A DNA stretch of 64,000 bases from NCBI RefSeq assembly GCF_900112755.1, contig NZ_FOMW01000010.1, positions 1 through 64,000 on the forward strand, given 5' to 3'. Below the pieces are notes generated by a model. That model was not told where the DNA came from and ran no database searches. It saw only the letters and a list, made by a program, of their open reading frames with translations. Numbering within the stretch: the first letter of the stretch is position 1; the number at the start of each line of letters is the position of its first letter. Below are positions 18,142-29,851 of the stretch, one piece after another. This stretch comes from Sulfitobacter brevis. Lineage in GTDB: Bacteria > Pseudomonadota > Alphaproteobacteria > Rhodobacterales > Rhodobacteraceae. A program made the position numbers and the translations under genes.

Positions 18142-18878
18142 GCACATTGCTTGAAGTCTCCGATGTCACGGTCAGCTTTGACGGCTTCCGCGCCATTAAC
18201 AACCTGTCGTTCCACATCGGTCCGGCAGAGATGCGGGCGATCATCGGGCCGAATGGTGCTGGCAAAACCACGTTCATGGATATCGTGACCGGCAAAACCA
18301 AGCCGGACAAGGGACGGGTGATCTGGGGGGCGCGCCGTCTGTCATTGCTCGGGCTGTCCGAGGCCCGCATCGCCAGAGAAGGAATCGGGCGCAAGTTTCA
18401 AAAGCCGACCGTGTTCGAAGATCAAAGTGTGCAGGAAAACCTACTGATGGCGCTGAAGAACCGGCGCGGGCCGCTATCGGTGTTGTTCTACCGCCCGATG
18501 GCCGCACATCTGGCGCGCGTCGCGGCCCTGGCCGAAGAAATCGGGTTGGCAGATCAACTGCAACGCAAAGCGGGCGAGCTGAGCCATGGCCAGAAGCAAT
18601 GGCTGGAGATTGGCATGTTGCTCGCACAGGAGCCGAAGTTGCTGCTCGTCGATGAACCCGCCGCAGGGATGACGCCTGCGGAGCGCGAGCATACAACAAA
18701 TATACTGGTCGAAGCGGCGAAAACACGCGCCGTTGTGGTTGTCGAACACGACATGGAGTTTGTCCGCCGCCTTGGCTGCAAGGTCACCGTTCTGCACGAG
18801 GGTTCAGTGCTGGCAGAAGGCAGTCTTGATCACGTTACAGCCGATAAGGAAGTCATTGATGTCTATCTCGGGCGCTAA
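18138..18878 (+). CDS. urtD: Urea ABC transporter ATP-binding protein UrtD
   Basis: 246-residue LivG-type ATPase. Walker A GPNGAGKTT, signature LSHGQKQWLEIGM, Walker B KLLLVDEPAAGMT and the switch His in VVVEHDMEFV are intact. It pairs with UrtE to energise urea import. Start overlaps the urtC stop (ATGA). Confidence 0.95.
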   Translation: MSTLLEVSDVTVSFDGFRAINNLSFHIGPAEMRAIIGPNGAGKTTFMDIVTGKTKPDKGRVIWGARRLSLLGLSEARIAREGIGRKFQKPTVFEDQSVQENLLMALKNRRGPLSVLFYRPMAAHLARVAALAEEIGLADQLQRKAGELSHGQKQWLEIGMLLAQEPKLLLVDEPAAGMTPAEREHTTNILVEAAKTRAVVVVEHDMEFVRRLGCKVTVLHEGSVLAEGSLDHVTADKEVIDVYLGR

Positions 18879-18881
18879 ACC

Positions 18882-19577
18882 ATGCTGAGCGTGCAGGACC
18901 TGACCCTGCACTACGGTCGCTCTCAGATCCTCAACGGGATAAGTCTTATGGCGGCACGCGGCGAAGTCACCTGTGTGATGGGCACCGATGGCGTAGGCAA
19001 GACCAGCCTGATCAAGGCAATCTGCGGGACGCATGCCAGATCCGGCGGCACCGTATCGCTTGATGATGAGGTGCTGCCCGTTCTGCCACCACATTTGCTT
19101 GCCCGGCGCGGCATCGCCTGCGTGCCGCAGGGCCGTGAGATATTTCCTTTGCTAACGGTCAAAGAGAACCTCGAGACTGGTTTTGGCTGTTTGCCCGCTG
19201 CGGACCGGAGGGTGCCCGACGAGATATTCGAGCTCTTTCCAGTGTTGAACGAAATGAAATCACGTCGCGGGGGCGATCTCTCGGGTGGCCAGCAGCAACA
19301 GTTGGCGATTGCCCGCGCCTTGATCACCCGCCCCAAGCTTCTGTTGCTGGATGAACCGACCGAGGGCATTCAGCCCAACATCATCCAACAGATCGGGCGC
19401 GTGATCAGCCAGCTTCGCGAGGAAGGGCAGATGGCGATCATCCTGGTCGAGCAATATTTCGAGTTCGCCTACGAGCTGGCTGATAAATTCGTCGCGCTGC
19501 GGCGCGGAGAAGTGATTCTTTCAGGCAGGAAAGGTGAATTTTCGAAACGGGATTTGCTTTCGAAAGTCTCGATTTAG
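18882..19577 (+). CDS. urtE: Urea ABC transporter ATP-binding protein UrtE
   Basis: 231-residue LivF-type ATPase, last gene of the urt operon, three bases after urtD. Walker A reads GTDGVGKTS (most UrtE proteins have Arg-Asn where Thr-Asp stands here, but the catalytic Gly-Lys-Thr is kept). The signature LSGGQQQQLAIARAL, Walker B LLLLDEPTEGIQP and the switch His-equivalent region ILVEQYFEFA (Gln in place of His, as usual in LivF proteins) are present. Confidence 0.94.
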   Translation: MLSVQDLTLHYGRSQILNGISLMAARGEVTCVMGTDGVGKTSLIKAICGTHARSGGTVSLDDEVLPVLPPHLLARRGIACVPQGREIFPLLTVKENLETGFGCLPAADRRVPDEIFELFPVLNEMKSRRGGDLSGGQQQQLAIARALITRPKLLLLDEPTEGIQPNIIQQIGRVISQLREEGQMAIILVEQYFEFAYELADKFVALRRGEVILSGRKGEFSKRDLLSKVSI

Positions 19578-19611
19578 GATTGGCGGTTAGAAAACCCTGT
19601 GGCGATTTCTA

Positions 19612-19783
19612 TCGGCAGCGGCACTGAGCAACATAACCGGCGCAAAGGCGCGATGCGCCAAAAGCTGAAGGGCTACATGGCACGGTGCTGGTTGACGTTC
19701 CCCGCGACCGCGACGGTCGCTACAAGCCTGAGCTGATCAAAAAGGGCCAGACCCAATTCGACGGGTTTGATGCAAAATCATAA
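19612..19783 (+). pseudogene. IS256-family transposase fragment
   Basis: In one frame the stretch reads GTEQHNRRKGAMRQKLKGYM. After a frameshift near 19684 it continues VLVDVPRDRDGRYKPELI and KKGQTQFDGFDAKS to TAA 19781. This is the N-terminal third of mutator/IS256 transposases (HNRRNG..., then VPRDRDGSFEP, then GFDDK). The rest of the element is missing. It lies just behind urtE and abuts a second fragment on the other strand. Confidence 0.7.
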
Positions 19784-19969
19784 GTCTTGTTCGTCCCGAT
19801 TACCGACCAACTCCATGACGGCATAGGTATCCGCACCAGCAGGCTCCACGATGTCGAGTGCGCAATTAGCCTCCTGTGGGTTCGCGCCAGATTGCGCCTT
19901 GGGGTCTGCAATGTTCTCGGGGCGCACGCCGATGATCACATCCTCTGGCAGGCTGAGATTCTTGCGGGG
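19778..19969 (-). pseudogene. C-terminal fragment of a sugar ABC transporter ATPase (MalK/UgpC type)
   Basis: The minus strand reads SLPEDVIIGVRPENIADP, then ALDIVEPAGADTYAVMELVG and a short tail to TGA. IGVRPE...IADP and VVEP.GADT are the signature of the TOBE domain at the end of MalK/UgpC-type import ATPases. No start codon or nucleotide-binding domain is present. It is in the same frame as, and directly after, the stop of the exonuclease gene at 19970. Confidence 0.65.
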
Positions 19970-20494
19970 TCAGGATCCGTCTTTCTGTTTGCTCTTCATC
20001 ACTTTGCGCCATGCATATGCGTGTCCCGCGGCGTCAGGTCCGGCACGGTGCTGTGTGTGCTGTGATCGGATCACTTTATAGGCGAGCCCAAGCTTCCCTG
20101 GGTTGATCCTGCCGTTCTGCGCGAATGCCCATTCAAGTGCCACGTCCATCGAATGGACCCGACACCAGTCCTGAGGTCCTACCAGAAGCCTCAGCCACCT
20201 CTCATCGAAGGATAAAGCATCAGACACCAATGGTCTGCCATCAACCAGGTCTTCAAGCCATCGTGCTACTAAGTCGGCCTCTGGTGCGGCAATCAAATCG
20301 CGCTTAGGAATGTTGTGAATCTTCGCACTCCCCTCGTCCCATTCAGTACTGGACCAGTCGTGGCGAGGGCGGATCAGCGAACTGTGAGTGATAACACGCT
20401 TACCGTCGGTCCATGACATACCGACCTCAATGGGCCAGCTATCATCTGACAAGGACGAAGCCTCGAAGTCGATGAAGACGGGAGCGTCAAACAT
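19970..20494 (-). CDS. DEDDh-type 3'-5' exonuclease-like protein
   Basis: 174 residues of RNase H-fold exonuclease. ExoI is FIDFEASSL (Asp9, Glu11), ExoII Asp lies in VSDALSFDERWL, and ExoIII is HRAGPDAAGHAYAW (HxxxxD). These are the four metal-binding acids and the general-base His of the DnaQ/RNase T class. The size suits a small stand-alone nuclease; substrate (DNA or RNA) is unknown. The C terminus (KSKQKDGS) may be trimmed or altered by the rearrangement that joined the ABC fragment in the same frame behind its stop. Confidence 0.75.
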   Translation of the reverse strand: MFDAPVFIDFEASSLSDDSWPIEVGMSWTDGKRVITHSSLIRPRHDWSSTEWDEGSAKIHNIPKRDLIAAPEADLVARWLEDLVDGRPLVSDALSFDERWLRLLVGPQDWCRVHSMDVALEWAFAQNGRINPGKLGLAYKVIRSQHTQHRAGPDAAGHAYAWRKVMKSKQKDGS

Positions 20495-21166
20495 TAGGGA
20501 ACCTCGGGGCCGCCGCTCGTGGCAGTAGAAAAGCTAACGATGATCTGGCCGCGTCTAATCTTTTACAGGCCGTTCTCGCGGGATCAAAAGCCGGGAAACC
20601 GATTGGGTTCATGGGTTCTGTCTCGACATACTGGTTTATACACATAGCTATGTCAGCTAAATTCAATCAGTCTTGAAATGCACTTGCCGCGGGTCCTCGT
20701 AGTTTGATTTGCTGTTAGCGGAAAAGCTACTCCACTTGGGCCGACTTAAGTCACTGAAAGGTGGCATTAACAGCAGGGCGTAAGAAACATCCCCACTTTG
20801 TTTACAACTGCTCAGCCTCACGTTGCTCGCGTCAGCCGATCATCACCGATCGAGATGCGTCGGGCTCAGCATCACCAGATCTATCGTAAAAAGCGTTCTG
20901 AGATAACGGGTTAGAGAAAAACGCGCAAATAAGCTACGCGGTCGATGCATCGTCATGGGCGATGGCCATTTGTCGATAATGTTTTAATTTTAGATGCTGG
21001 GCGATCCAAGCTTGGACCTGGTAAAATCGCGCAAGCTCGCCATAAGTAGAATTATGCACGAAGCAGCGTAAGTATATGAATACAGGACGTTTTCAGAGAT
21101 TCAAGGCGCAGTGCGACGCGCAAAGTTATGCGCGCCACGCAATTTTATGTGCTTCCCTACAAATCC
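20495..21166. other. Gene-less stretch between the exonuclease and gyrB
   Basis: About 670 bases with no supportable gene, visibly more AT-rich than its surroundings. One perfect DnaA-box sequence, TTATACACA, occurs at 20636-20644, but there is no cluster of boxes. No clear terminator for gyrB could be drawn. Confidence 0.4.
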
Positions 21167-23593
<2,427 letters not shown>

Positions 23594-23659
23594 TTATCTT
23601 TTGCCCGTTTTATAGTGTTTTTCTGTGGGAGTGTCACGCGAATGGCACGAGATTTTGTG

Positions 23660-24280
23660 TCAGATGAACGGAATCGCCACGCCGACCACGATCAACAGCA
23701 CGCCAGAGACCAGATTGATCCGCCGCAGGGTCTTGGGATTGGTGATCAGGCCGCGCAGATGCCCTACAAAACCCGCCAATGCGAGGTTGCCCAGCAGCGG
23801 AATAATGGTCGAAACCCCGATGATGACCGCCACGTCGACCCATGTAATCTGGCGCAGGTCAAAAAAGCCGGGCAGCACGCCAATGTAGAATAGCACGGCT
23901 TTGGGATTGCCGAGAATTGCAATCAGCCCCGCGACAAAACCGGACCACATGCCGGGGCGGGTCAGGCGGCTGTTCTTGTCGATCTTGGCATCGGCATGGG
24001 CGATCAACAGGCCGCCCATCAACAAAAACACCCCGCAGGCGACCCAGCGCATGACGGCCATGAACATGTCGAACACCGATAGGATCCAGCTGATCCCCAG
24101 CACCGCTACCAACGGCCAGAGCATATCCCCGACCGAGACACCCAAAGCCAGCGGCTAGGCCGCGCGAAACCCGCCTGACATCGCCCGCGCCATCATCGCC
24201 AGCCAAACGGGGCCGGGGGTGATGAACAAGATCACCAAGGCCCCGCAATAGAGCAACAGATCGGGCAGCGAGAGCGTCAT
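23660..24280 (-). pseudogene. LysE/RhtB-family amino acid exporter, interrupted by TAG
   Basis: From ATG 24280 the frame reads MTLSLPDLLLYCGALVILF, ITPGPVWLAMMARAMSGG and FRAA, then TAG at 24155-24157, then PLALGVSVGDMLWPLVAVLG to the normal end at 23660. Together this is a full-length 206-residue LysE exporter with six membrane helices and the family ITPGP motif. Relatives have Trp where the stop lies (AAWPLALG), so TGG to TAG is likely. ATG 24145 could restart but would lose the first helix. The start overlaps recF by four bases. Confidence 0.85.
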
Positions 24281-25374
24281 GACGGCCCCTGCACGTGGGA
24301 AAGGCCCGCGGCCTCGGTAACTTCAAGCTGTTGGGCGCGATCCCCCAGCTCGGCAAAAAGCTCGGAGCCGGTGCCGGTCATCCATGCCTGTGCGCCCAAT
24401 GCTGCTATTTCATCGTATAGGGCGGCGCGGCGGGCTGCATCAAGATGGGCGGCAACCTCGTCGAGCAGCAAGATCGGCGGGGCGCCGAAGTCAGCCGCCA
24501 GCGCGCGGGCATTGGCCAGAATAAGCGAGACCAGCAGCGCCTTTTGTTCGCCGGTGGAGCAATCCTGCGCGGGCACATCCTTGGCGGCAAAGACCCCGTA
24601 AAGGTCCGCGCGGTGCGGCCCGATCAGGGTGCGACCTGCGGCCAGATCGCGCTTGCGGTTGTCGGCAAGGGCGGTACGCAAATCTTCGGTGCTTTCCGGC
24701 ATCTCGCTCAGCAGCGTGAGCGTCGCGGTTGGAAACGCGGTCTCGGCTTGATCCTGTGCGGCGGCAATGGCGTTAAGTGCCACAACTCTGTTTGCATGGA
24801 TCGCGGCACCGGTTTCGGCCATACGCGCCTCAAGCGCCGCATACCAAGACGGGTCGCGAACCATATCCTTCAGCAGCCGATTGCGTTGGCGCATTGCCTT
24901 CTCATAGGCCAGCGATACCTCGGCGTGGTCGGGCAGAAAACTGAGCGTCATACGGTCCAGAAACCGCCGCCGGCCTTCGGCACCTTCGATCCACAGCCGG
25001 TCCATTGCGGGGATAAGCCAAAGCACGCGGGTGATCCGCCCCAAGGTCGATTGGGCAGCAGCCTTGCCATCAATTTTGACCTGCCTTGCTGCGCCACCCT
25101 CGGACCAGACTTCAATCTCGTGGACCTGTTGCAGCGACCGTAAGACCGCTGTCAATTTCCACCCCAGAGCCTCGGGCCGCCGCGTCATTTCTTGGGCACT
25201 GGCACGGCGCAGACCCCTCCCGGGGGAGAGCAGGGAAACGGCTTCGAGAATGCTGGTTTTGCCAGTGCCATTCGGCCCGTGGATCGCAACAGGGCGCGGA
25301 TCGGTATCGATCACCGCACGCTTGTGCGACCTGAAATGCGACAGGGTCAGATTGGAAAGGTACAGGCTACCCAT
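24277..25374 (-). CDS. recF: DNA replication and repair protein RecF
   Basis: 365-residue SMC-like ATPase that loads RecA at single-strand gaps together with RecO and RecR. Opens LYLSNLTLSHFRSHKRA, then Walker A GPNGTGKTS, the RecF signature STGEQKALLVSLILA, and Walker B PILLLDEVAAHLD. ATG 25374 fits relatives that begin a few residues before LTLSHFR. Lies between dnaN and the LysE-type pseudogene. Confidence 0.96.
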   Translation of the reverse strand: MGSLYLSNLTLSHFRSHKRAVIDTDPRPVAIHGPNGTGKTSILEAVSLLSPGRGLRRASAQEMTRRPEALGWKLTAVLRSLQQVHEIEVWSEGGAARQVKIDGKAAAQSTLGRITRVLWLIPAMDRLWIEGAEGRRRFLDRMTLSFLPDHAEVSLAYEKAMRQRNRLLKDMVRDPSWYAALEARMAETGAAIHANRVVALNAIAAAQDQAETAFPTATLTLLSEMPESTEDLRTALADNRKRDLAAGRTLIGPHRADLYGVFAAKDVPAQDCSTGEQKALLVSLILANARALAADFGAPPILLLDEVAAHLDAARRAALYDEIAALGAQAWMTGTGSELFAELGDRAQQLEVTEAAGLSHVQGPS

Positions 25375-25433
25375 ATGCGCGTTCGATTTCCGGCGCGGAA
25401 AACGAGCGGAGTTTCAGAAAAACTCCGCTGCCC

Positions 25434-26552
25434 TCAGACACGCATCGGCATGACCACATAGACGGCGGACATGTCGTTGCCTTCGCGCATCAGGGTCGGA
25501 TCACCGGAGGAATTGAACAGGAATACCGCGTTTTCACGGTCCACCTGACTGGCGATTTCGAGCAGGTATTTGGCGTTAAAGCCGATCTCCAGCCGTTCGT
25601 CGCCATAGGCAACAGCAAGCTCTTCTTCGGCGGCACCGCTATCTGGTGCATTGACCGACAGGATCAAGCGGTCTTCGTCGAGCTGCAATTTCACAGCACG
25701 CGAACGTTCGGAGCTCACGGTCGCCACACGGTCGACGGCCATCGCGAAATCTTTGGCGTCCACTTCCATCCGGCGGGTGTTGCCCTGCGGAATAACGCGG
25801 GTGTAGTCGGGGAAAGTGCCATCAATGACCTTGGAGGTCAGGGTGATTTCTGGCGTGGCAAAGCGCACCTTGGTCTCGGAGACCGACACCGCGATGATCG
25901 CGTCGTCGTCGTCCAGCAATTTGCGCATTTCGCCCACAGTCTTGCGCGGCACAATCACGCCCGGCATATCCGCAGCGCCCTCGGGCATATCTGCATCAAT
26001 CCGCGCCAGACGGTGACCATCGGTGGCCACACAACGCAGAACCTTGCCGTTCTCGCCATCTGAAATATGCATATACACACCGTTCAGATAGTACCGCGTT
26101 TCTTCGGTCGAGATGGCAAATTTTGATTTATCAAACAGCCGCCGCAACACAGGCGCGGGCGCGCTGAAGTTAGAGGCGTATTCTGCCGTCGCCATCACCG
26201 GAAAGTCTTCCTTCGGCAGGGTGGCAAGACTGAAGTTCGAACGGCCTGCCTCAACAGTCAGACGTCCCGCAGCGCTATCAGCAGTAAGGTTGATCAACGC
26301 ACCATCAGGCAGTTTGCGCACGATCTCGTGCAGCATGGTTGCAGAGACGGTGGTAGAGCCTGCGCGCTCAACCATCGCGCCGATTTTATCGACAACTTCG
26401 ATATCAAGGTCGGTGGCGCGGAAGGAGACATCGCTGCCCTCGGCTTCGATCAGCACATTCGCGAGGATCGGAATGGTGTTGCGCCTTTCGACCACAGATT
26501 GGGCCTGTGACACTGCCTTGAGTAACGCTGCGCGTTCGATGCTGATTTTCAT
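25434..26552 (-). CDS. dnaN: DNA polymerase III beta sliding clamp
   Basis: 372 residues, normal for DnaN, whose dimer rings encircle DNA and tether the polymerase. It starts MKISIERAALLKAVSQAQ, has NTIPILANVLIEA and GVYMHI, and ends in YVVMPMRV. The start is ATG 26552, with GGGAGAAG upstream; the open frame to 26609 has no support. Follows dnaA. Confidence 0.97.
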   Translation of the reverse strand: MKISIERAALLKAVSQAQSVVERRNTIPILANVLIEAEGSDVSFRATDLDIEVVDKIGAMVERAGSTTVSATMLHEIVRKLPDGALINLTADSAAGRLTVEAGRSNFSLATLPKEDFPVMATAEYASNFSAPAPVLRRLFDKSKFAISTEETRYYLNGVYMHISDGENGKVLRCVATDGHRLARIDADMPEGAADMPGVIVPRKTVGEMRKLLDDDDAIIAVSVSETKVRFATPEITLTSKVIDGTFPDYTRVIPQGNTRRMEVDAKDFAMAVDRVATVSSERSRAVKLQLDEDRLILSVNAPDSGAAEEELAVAYGDERLEIGFNAKYLLEIASQVDRENAVFLFNSSGDPTLMREGNDMSAVYVVMPMRV

Positions 26553-26694
26553 GTGCTTCTCCCTACACAACGCCGGGAAAGGCAAACTACCCTGTTCCCC
26601 CGCTTTCACAAGACTTTTTGTTGATTAACCGGCCCAATTGCAAGGGGAGGGCGAGTGCGCCCTCCGGATCATTGCAAAGTGGGGCCGAAACGCC

Positions 26695-28047
26695 TCAGGA
26701 TTCGAGCGCGCGGCGCAGCAATTGCAGGTCTTCGGCAATCTGGTCGTCCGATTGCTTCAACTCTTCGATACGCCGCACCCCGTGCATCACGGTGGTGTGG
26801 TCACGCCCGCCAAAGCGACGGCCGATTTCAGGCAGCGAGCGGCTGGTCATCTGCTTGCACAGATACATCGCGACCTGACGTGGCCGGGCATAGCTGCGCA
26901 GACGCTTGGGGCCGATCATGTCGCTGAGTCGGATGTTGTAGTGGTCGCTGACCTTGCGCTGGATTTCCTCGACGGAGATCTTGCGCTCGGAATCGCGCAG
27001 CACATCAGCGAGACAATCCTGCGTCAGCTCCATGGTGATGCTGCGCCCGACAAGCGAGGCAAAGGCAAAAAGGCGTGTCAGCGCACCTTCAAGCACACGC
27101 ACGTTGGAGGTGATGCGGTGGGCCAGAAACTCCAGCACGCCATCGTCCATCTCAAGCTCGGGGTAGGAAACCATCTGGGCCTCGACCTTGGTTTGCAGGA
27201 TGCCGAGACGCAGCTCATAATCGGTTGGGTGCAGATCGACGACCAGACCGCATTGCAGGCGTGATTTCACCCGGTCTTCGAGGTCCTTGATCTCGCCCGG
27301 CGCACGGTCGGCCGAGATGATGATTTGTTTGTGCTGGTCCACGAGCGCATTGAATGTGTGAAAGAACTCTTCCTGCGTGCTGTCCTTGCCCGCAATGAAC
27401 TGGACGTCATCGACCATCAGCACGTCGACGGAACGGAAGATTTCCTTGAAGTCCATCATCTTGCGGTCGCGCAGCGCCTGCACAAAGCGGTACATGAACT
27501 GTTCTGCCGAAAGATAGAGCACGTTCATCTCTGGTTTGCGGATTTTCAGCTCTTGCGCGATCGCGTGCATCAGGTGGGTCTTGCCAAGACCGACACCGCC
27601 ATAAAGGAACAGCGGGTTAAAGGTGACAGGTCCACCCTCGGCCACACGGCGTGCAGCGGCATGGGCAAGCTCGTTGGGCTTACCGACCACGAAATTATCA
27701 AAGCTGAAGCGTGCTTCGAGCGGCGCTGTCTGCAGCACATTGGATTTGCTTGCAACGGGCTGGGCCGCCGGACGCGGGGCGGGGCGCGACGCTGCATTGG
27801 CTGCCTGAGGCGACAGTGTAAAATTCAGGCGCTCAACTTTGACGCCTTCGGATTTGATCTCATGCAGGATCAGGTCAGAGAAGTTCTGGCTGACGTAGTT
27901 TCCAAAGAAGTTTGTCGGCACATGCAGGGTCGCGATCCCTTCGGAGATTTTGCCCGCCGAGAGCGGCTCGATCCATGTGGTGTAGTTATTCTGCCCAACA
28001 GTCTTAAGTAATCGCTGCTGGATTTGGCCCCATTGTTCCTGTGTCAT
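26695..28047 (-). CDS. dnaA: Chromosomal replication initiator DnaA
   Basis: 450 residues. Domain I at the N terminus (WGQIQQRLLKTVGQNNYTTW), AAA+ domain with Walker A GGVGLGKTH and Walker B DVLMVDDVQFIAGK, and domain IV with the DnaA-box binding helix (GGRDHTTVMHGVRRIEEL). It opens the replication origin and acts as a transcription factor. First gene of dnaA-dnaN-recF-gyrB. Confidence 0.98.
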   Translation of the reverse strand: MTQEQWGQIQQRLLKTVGQNNYTTWIEPLSAGKISEGIATLHVPTNFFGNYVSQNFSDLILHEIKSEGVKVERLNFTLSPQAANAASRPAPRPAAQPVASKSNVLQTAPLEARFSFDNFVVGKPNELAHAAARRVAEGGPVTFNPLFLYGGVGLGKTHLMHAIAQELKIRKPEMNVLYLSAEQFMYRFVQALRDRKMMDFKEIFRSVDVLMVDDVQFIAGKDSTQEEFFHTFNALVDQHKQIIISADRAPGEIKDLEDRVKSRLQCGLVVDLHPTDYELRLGILQTKVEAQMVSYPELEMDDGVLEFLAHRITSNVRVLEGALTRLFAFASLVGRSITMELTQDCLADVLRDSERKISVEEIQRKVSDHYNIRLSDMIGPKRLRSYARPRQVAMYLCKQMTSRSLPEIGRRFGGRDHTTVMHGVRRIEELKQSDDQIAEDLQLLRRALES

Positions 28048-28591
28048 AAGTATCTTTGCCCCAACTTATTTTATACGTCCCGAAACACCGAATAAATCCC
28101 GGTGCACCGCTGTGCCCTGCCTTATGAATACAGGTCATCGCTCCGGTCCCCGCAGAGAAACCGACCTGTGTCCTTCGGACCTTTGTTTACAGAGTGACTC
28201 GATTCGGTATCCGGATGCCCAAAGGGCGCGCCTGATGACCCGAACGAAGTCGTCCGTGCTTATTCTCGACAGGGCAAAGAAGCCAAGGCTTCGTTCGCAG
28301 ACTTCCAGAAACCGCTATATATGCGGCATCTGTCTGTCCCTGAAATCCGGCGTCGACAAAGTTGTCGTACTTGGGCTTTCAGGGCCTGTCCCCCCGTGCG
28401 ATGTGAATCGCACTGCCTTGGTAGCAAGGACTGAGCGTTCGCTTCAACACATCTTCAAACTTGACTCGTTGATTGTCAGAAAAGAATCTCTGGGCAAATT
28501 TTCGCTGGTCAGATTCCATGAAAAAAGGCACCGCGAAGCGATGCCTTTCTAATCAATCAGCTAGCCATAAAGCAGGCTGCGGTCGTCGGGC
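28048..28591. other. Upstream region of dnaA and downstream region of rpsT
   Basis: About 540 bases. The 146-codon plus-strand frame at 28112-28552 runs antisense to the transcription direction, has no domain and crosses the rpsT terminator, so I do not accept it. The dnaA promoter should lie here. I searched by eye for TTATNCACA boxes and found no cluster, so an origin cannot be claimed. Confidence 0.5.
28521..28547 (-). terminator. Rho-independent terminator of rpsT
   Basis: On the minus strand AGGCATCGC and GCGGTGCCT form a nine-pair stem (one G-T pair) with a TTC loop, followed by six T residues (28521-28526 on the plus strand as A). It lies 45 bases after the rpsT stop. Confidence 0.85.
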
Positions 28592-28855
28592 TTAACCCAG
28601 CGATTTAACCCGCGATGCCAGGCGCGACATTTTCCGCGAGGCAGTGTTCTTGTGGAAAACGCCTTTTGTGACGCCGCGCATCAACTCAGGCTGGGCCGCC
28701 TGCAGAGCTTTTGCAGCTTCGTCTTTGTCGCCCGAAGCAATTGCTTCTTCGACTTTGCGCAGGAAAGTCCGGATCCGTGAGCGACGTGCTTTGTTGATCT
28801 GGAAACGCGTTTCGTTCTGACGTGCGCGTTTTTTTGATTGTGATGTATTTGCCAT
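28592..28855 (-). CDS. rpsT: 30S ribosomal protein S20
   Basis: 87 residues, strongly basic, opening [15 protein letters not shown] and ending [11 protein letters not shown] as in alphaproteobacterial S20. It binds 16S rRNA early in small-subunit assembly. Followed by a strong intrinsic terminator. Its place next to dnaA is conserved in Rhodobacterales. Confidence 0.97.
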   Translation of the reverse strand: MANTSQSKKRARQNETRFQINKARRSRIRTFLRKVEEAIASGDKDEAAKALQAAQPELMRGVTKGVFHKNTASRKMSRLASRVKSLG

Positions 28856-28968
28856 GAGGATCAGCCTTCAGGTGGTTCGTTACGATTTAATAGCGTGACG
28901 CCAACCCCGTTCCGGCCTGAGTGCCGAGTAGGTGATTCTAGCCAGAGCGGGCTGCACGCGCATGTATG

Positions 28969-28993
28969 GGGCGGGCTATAGTCTAACCCGCCC
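28969..28993 (-). terminator. Possible stem-loop terminator after the enoyl-CoA hydratase gene
   Basis: GGGCGGG (28969-28975) pairs with CCCGCCC (28987-28993) over an 11-base loop, just after the stop at 29012. There is no T run on the minus strand, so it may act as a transcript-stabilising hairpin or a factor-dependent stop. Confidence 0.4.
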
Positions 28994-29011
28994 GTCTTTG
29001 CAAACCCTCGA

Positions 29012-29788
29012 TTATTTATCGCGGAATTGCGCTTCGCGTTTTTCGACAAAGGCAGACATGCCTTCTTTTTGGTCTTCTGTGGCGAAAAGCGCGTGGAACA
29101 TCCGCCGCTCGAACAACAGACCTTCGCGCAGCGGCACCTCATAGGAGCGATTGACCGCTTCTTTGACGACCATCACGGAAATAGTGGATTTCTCCGCGAT
29201 CTTGCCCGCCGCGCTCAGCGCTTCTTCCATCAGCTTTTTGACAGGCACCACACGGCTGACGAGGCCGGAGCGTTCTGCCTCGGTCGCATCCATGAACCGA
29301 CCCGTGAGGTTCATGTCCATCGCTTTGGACTTGCCGACCAGTCGTGTCAGCCGCTGGGTGCCGCCAATACCCGCAACCACACCAAGGTTGATCTCGGGCT
29401 GGCCGAATTTGGCGGTTTCCGAGCAGATGATGAAGTCACACATCATCGCCAATTCACAGCCGCCACCCAGAGCATAGCCGGAAACAGCCGCGATGATCGG
29501 TTTGCGCACCCGCATGATCTGGTCGGTTTCGGGAGTGAAGAGGTCCTCTGAAAAGGCCTCGACAAATGTCTTGTCGCGCATCATCGCGATATCGGCGCCA
29601 GCAGCGAATGCCTTTTCCGATCCGGTGATAACGATGCAGCGCACCTTGTCATTTTCCTGTGCGGCTTTCAGCGCATCAGCCAGTTCGCCCAGCAGATGGT
29701 CATTCAGCGCGTTGAGCGCATCAGGGCGGTTTAGCGTGATCAGGGATACATGGTTATCCACGTCCACAATGATCGTTTCGTAAGCCAT
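29012..29788 (-). CDS. Enoyl-CoA hydratase/isomerase family protein
   Basis: 258-residue crotonase-fold enzyme adding water to trans-2-enoyl-CoA in fatty-acid oxidation. The oxyanion-hole segments FAAGADIAMM and SGYALGGGCELAMMCD are intact, and both catalytic acids are visible (Glu of GGCELAM and Glu in GQPEINLGVVAGIGGTQRL). ATG 29788 (MAYETIIVDV) matches family starts better than the upstream codons at 29827. Short-chain specificity is likely but not provable here. Confidence 0.93.
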   Translation of the reverse strand: MAYETIIVDVDNHVSLITLNRPDALNALNDHLLGELADALKAAQENDKVRCIVITGSEKAFAAGADIAMMRDKTFVEAFSEDLFTPETDQIMRVRKPIIAAVSGYALGGGCELAMMCDFIICSETAKFGQPEINLGVVAGIGGTQRLTRLVGKSKAMDMNLTGRFMDATEAERSGLVSRVVPVKKLMEEALSAAGKIAEKSTISVMVVKEAVNRSYEVPLREGLLFERRMFHALFATEDQKEGMSAFVEKREAQFRDK

Positions 29789-29851
29789 CAAGTATGCTTT
29801 CATTGTTGCGCTCAGAACGTTGTGCATACCACGAGCACAGATCGTTTCAAG

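Noticed and set aside
28112-28552. 146-codon frame upstream of dnaA
   Set aside because: Crosses the rpsT terminator and the dnaA promoter region in the opposite direction; no ribosome site or homology signal.
28048-28591. Replication origin between dnaA and rpsT
   Set aside because: No cluster of DnaA boxes could be found by eye; location alone is not enough.
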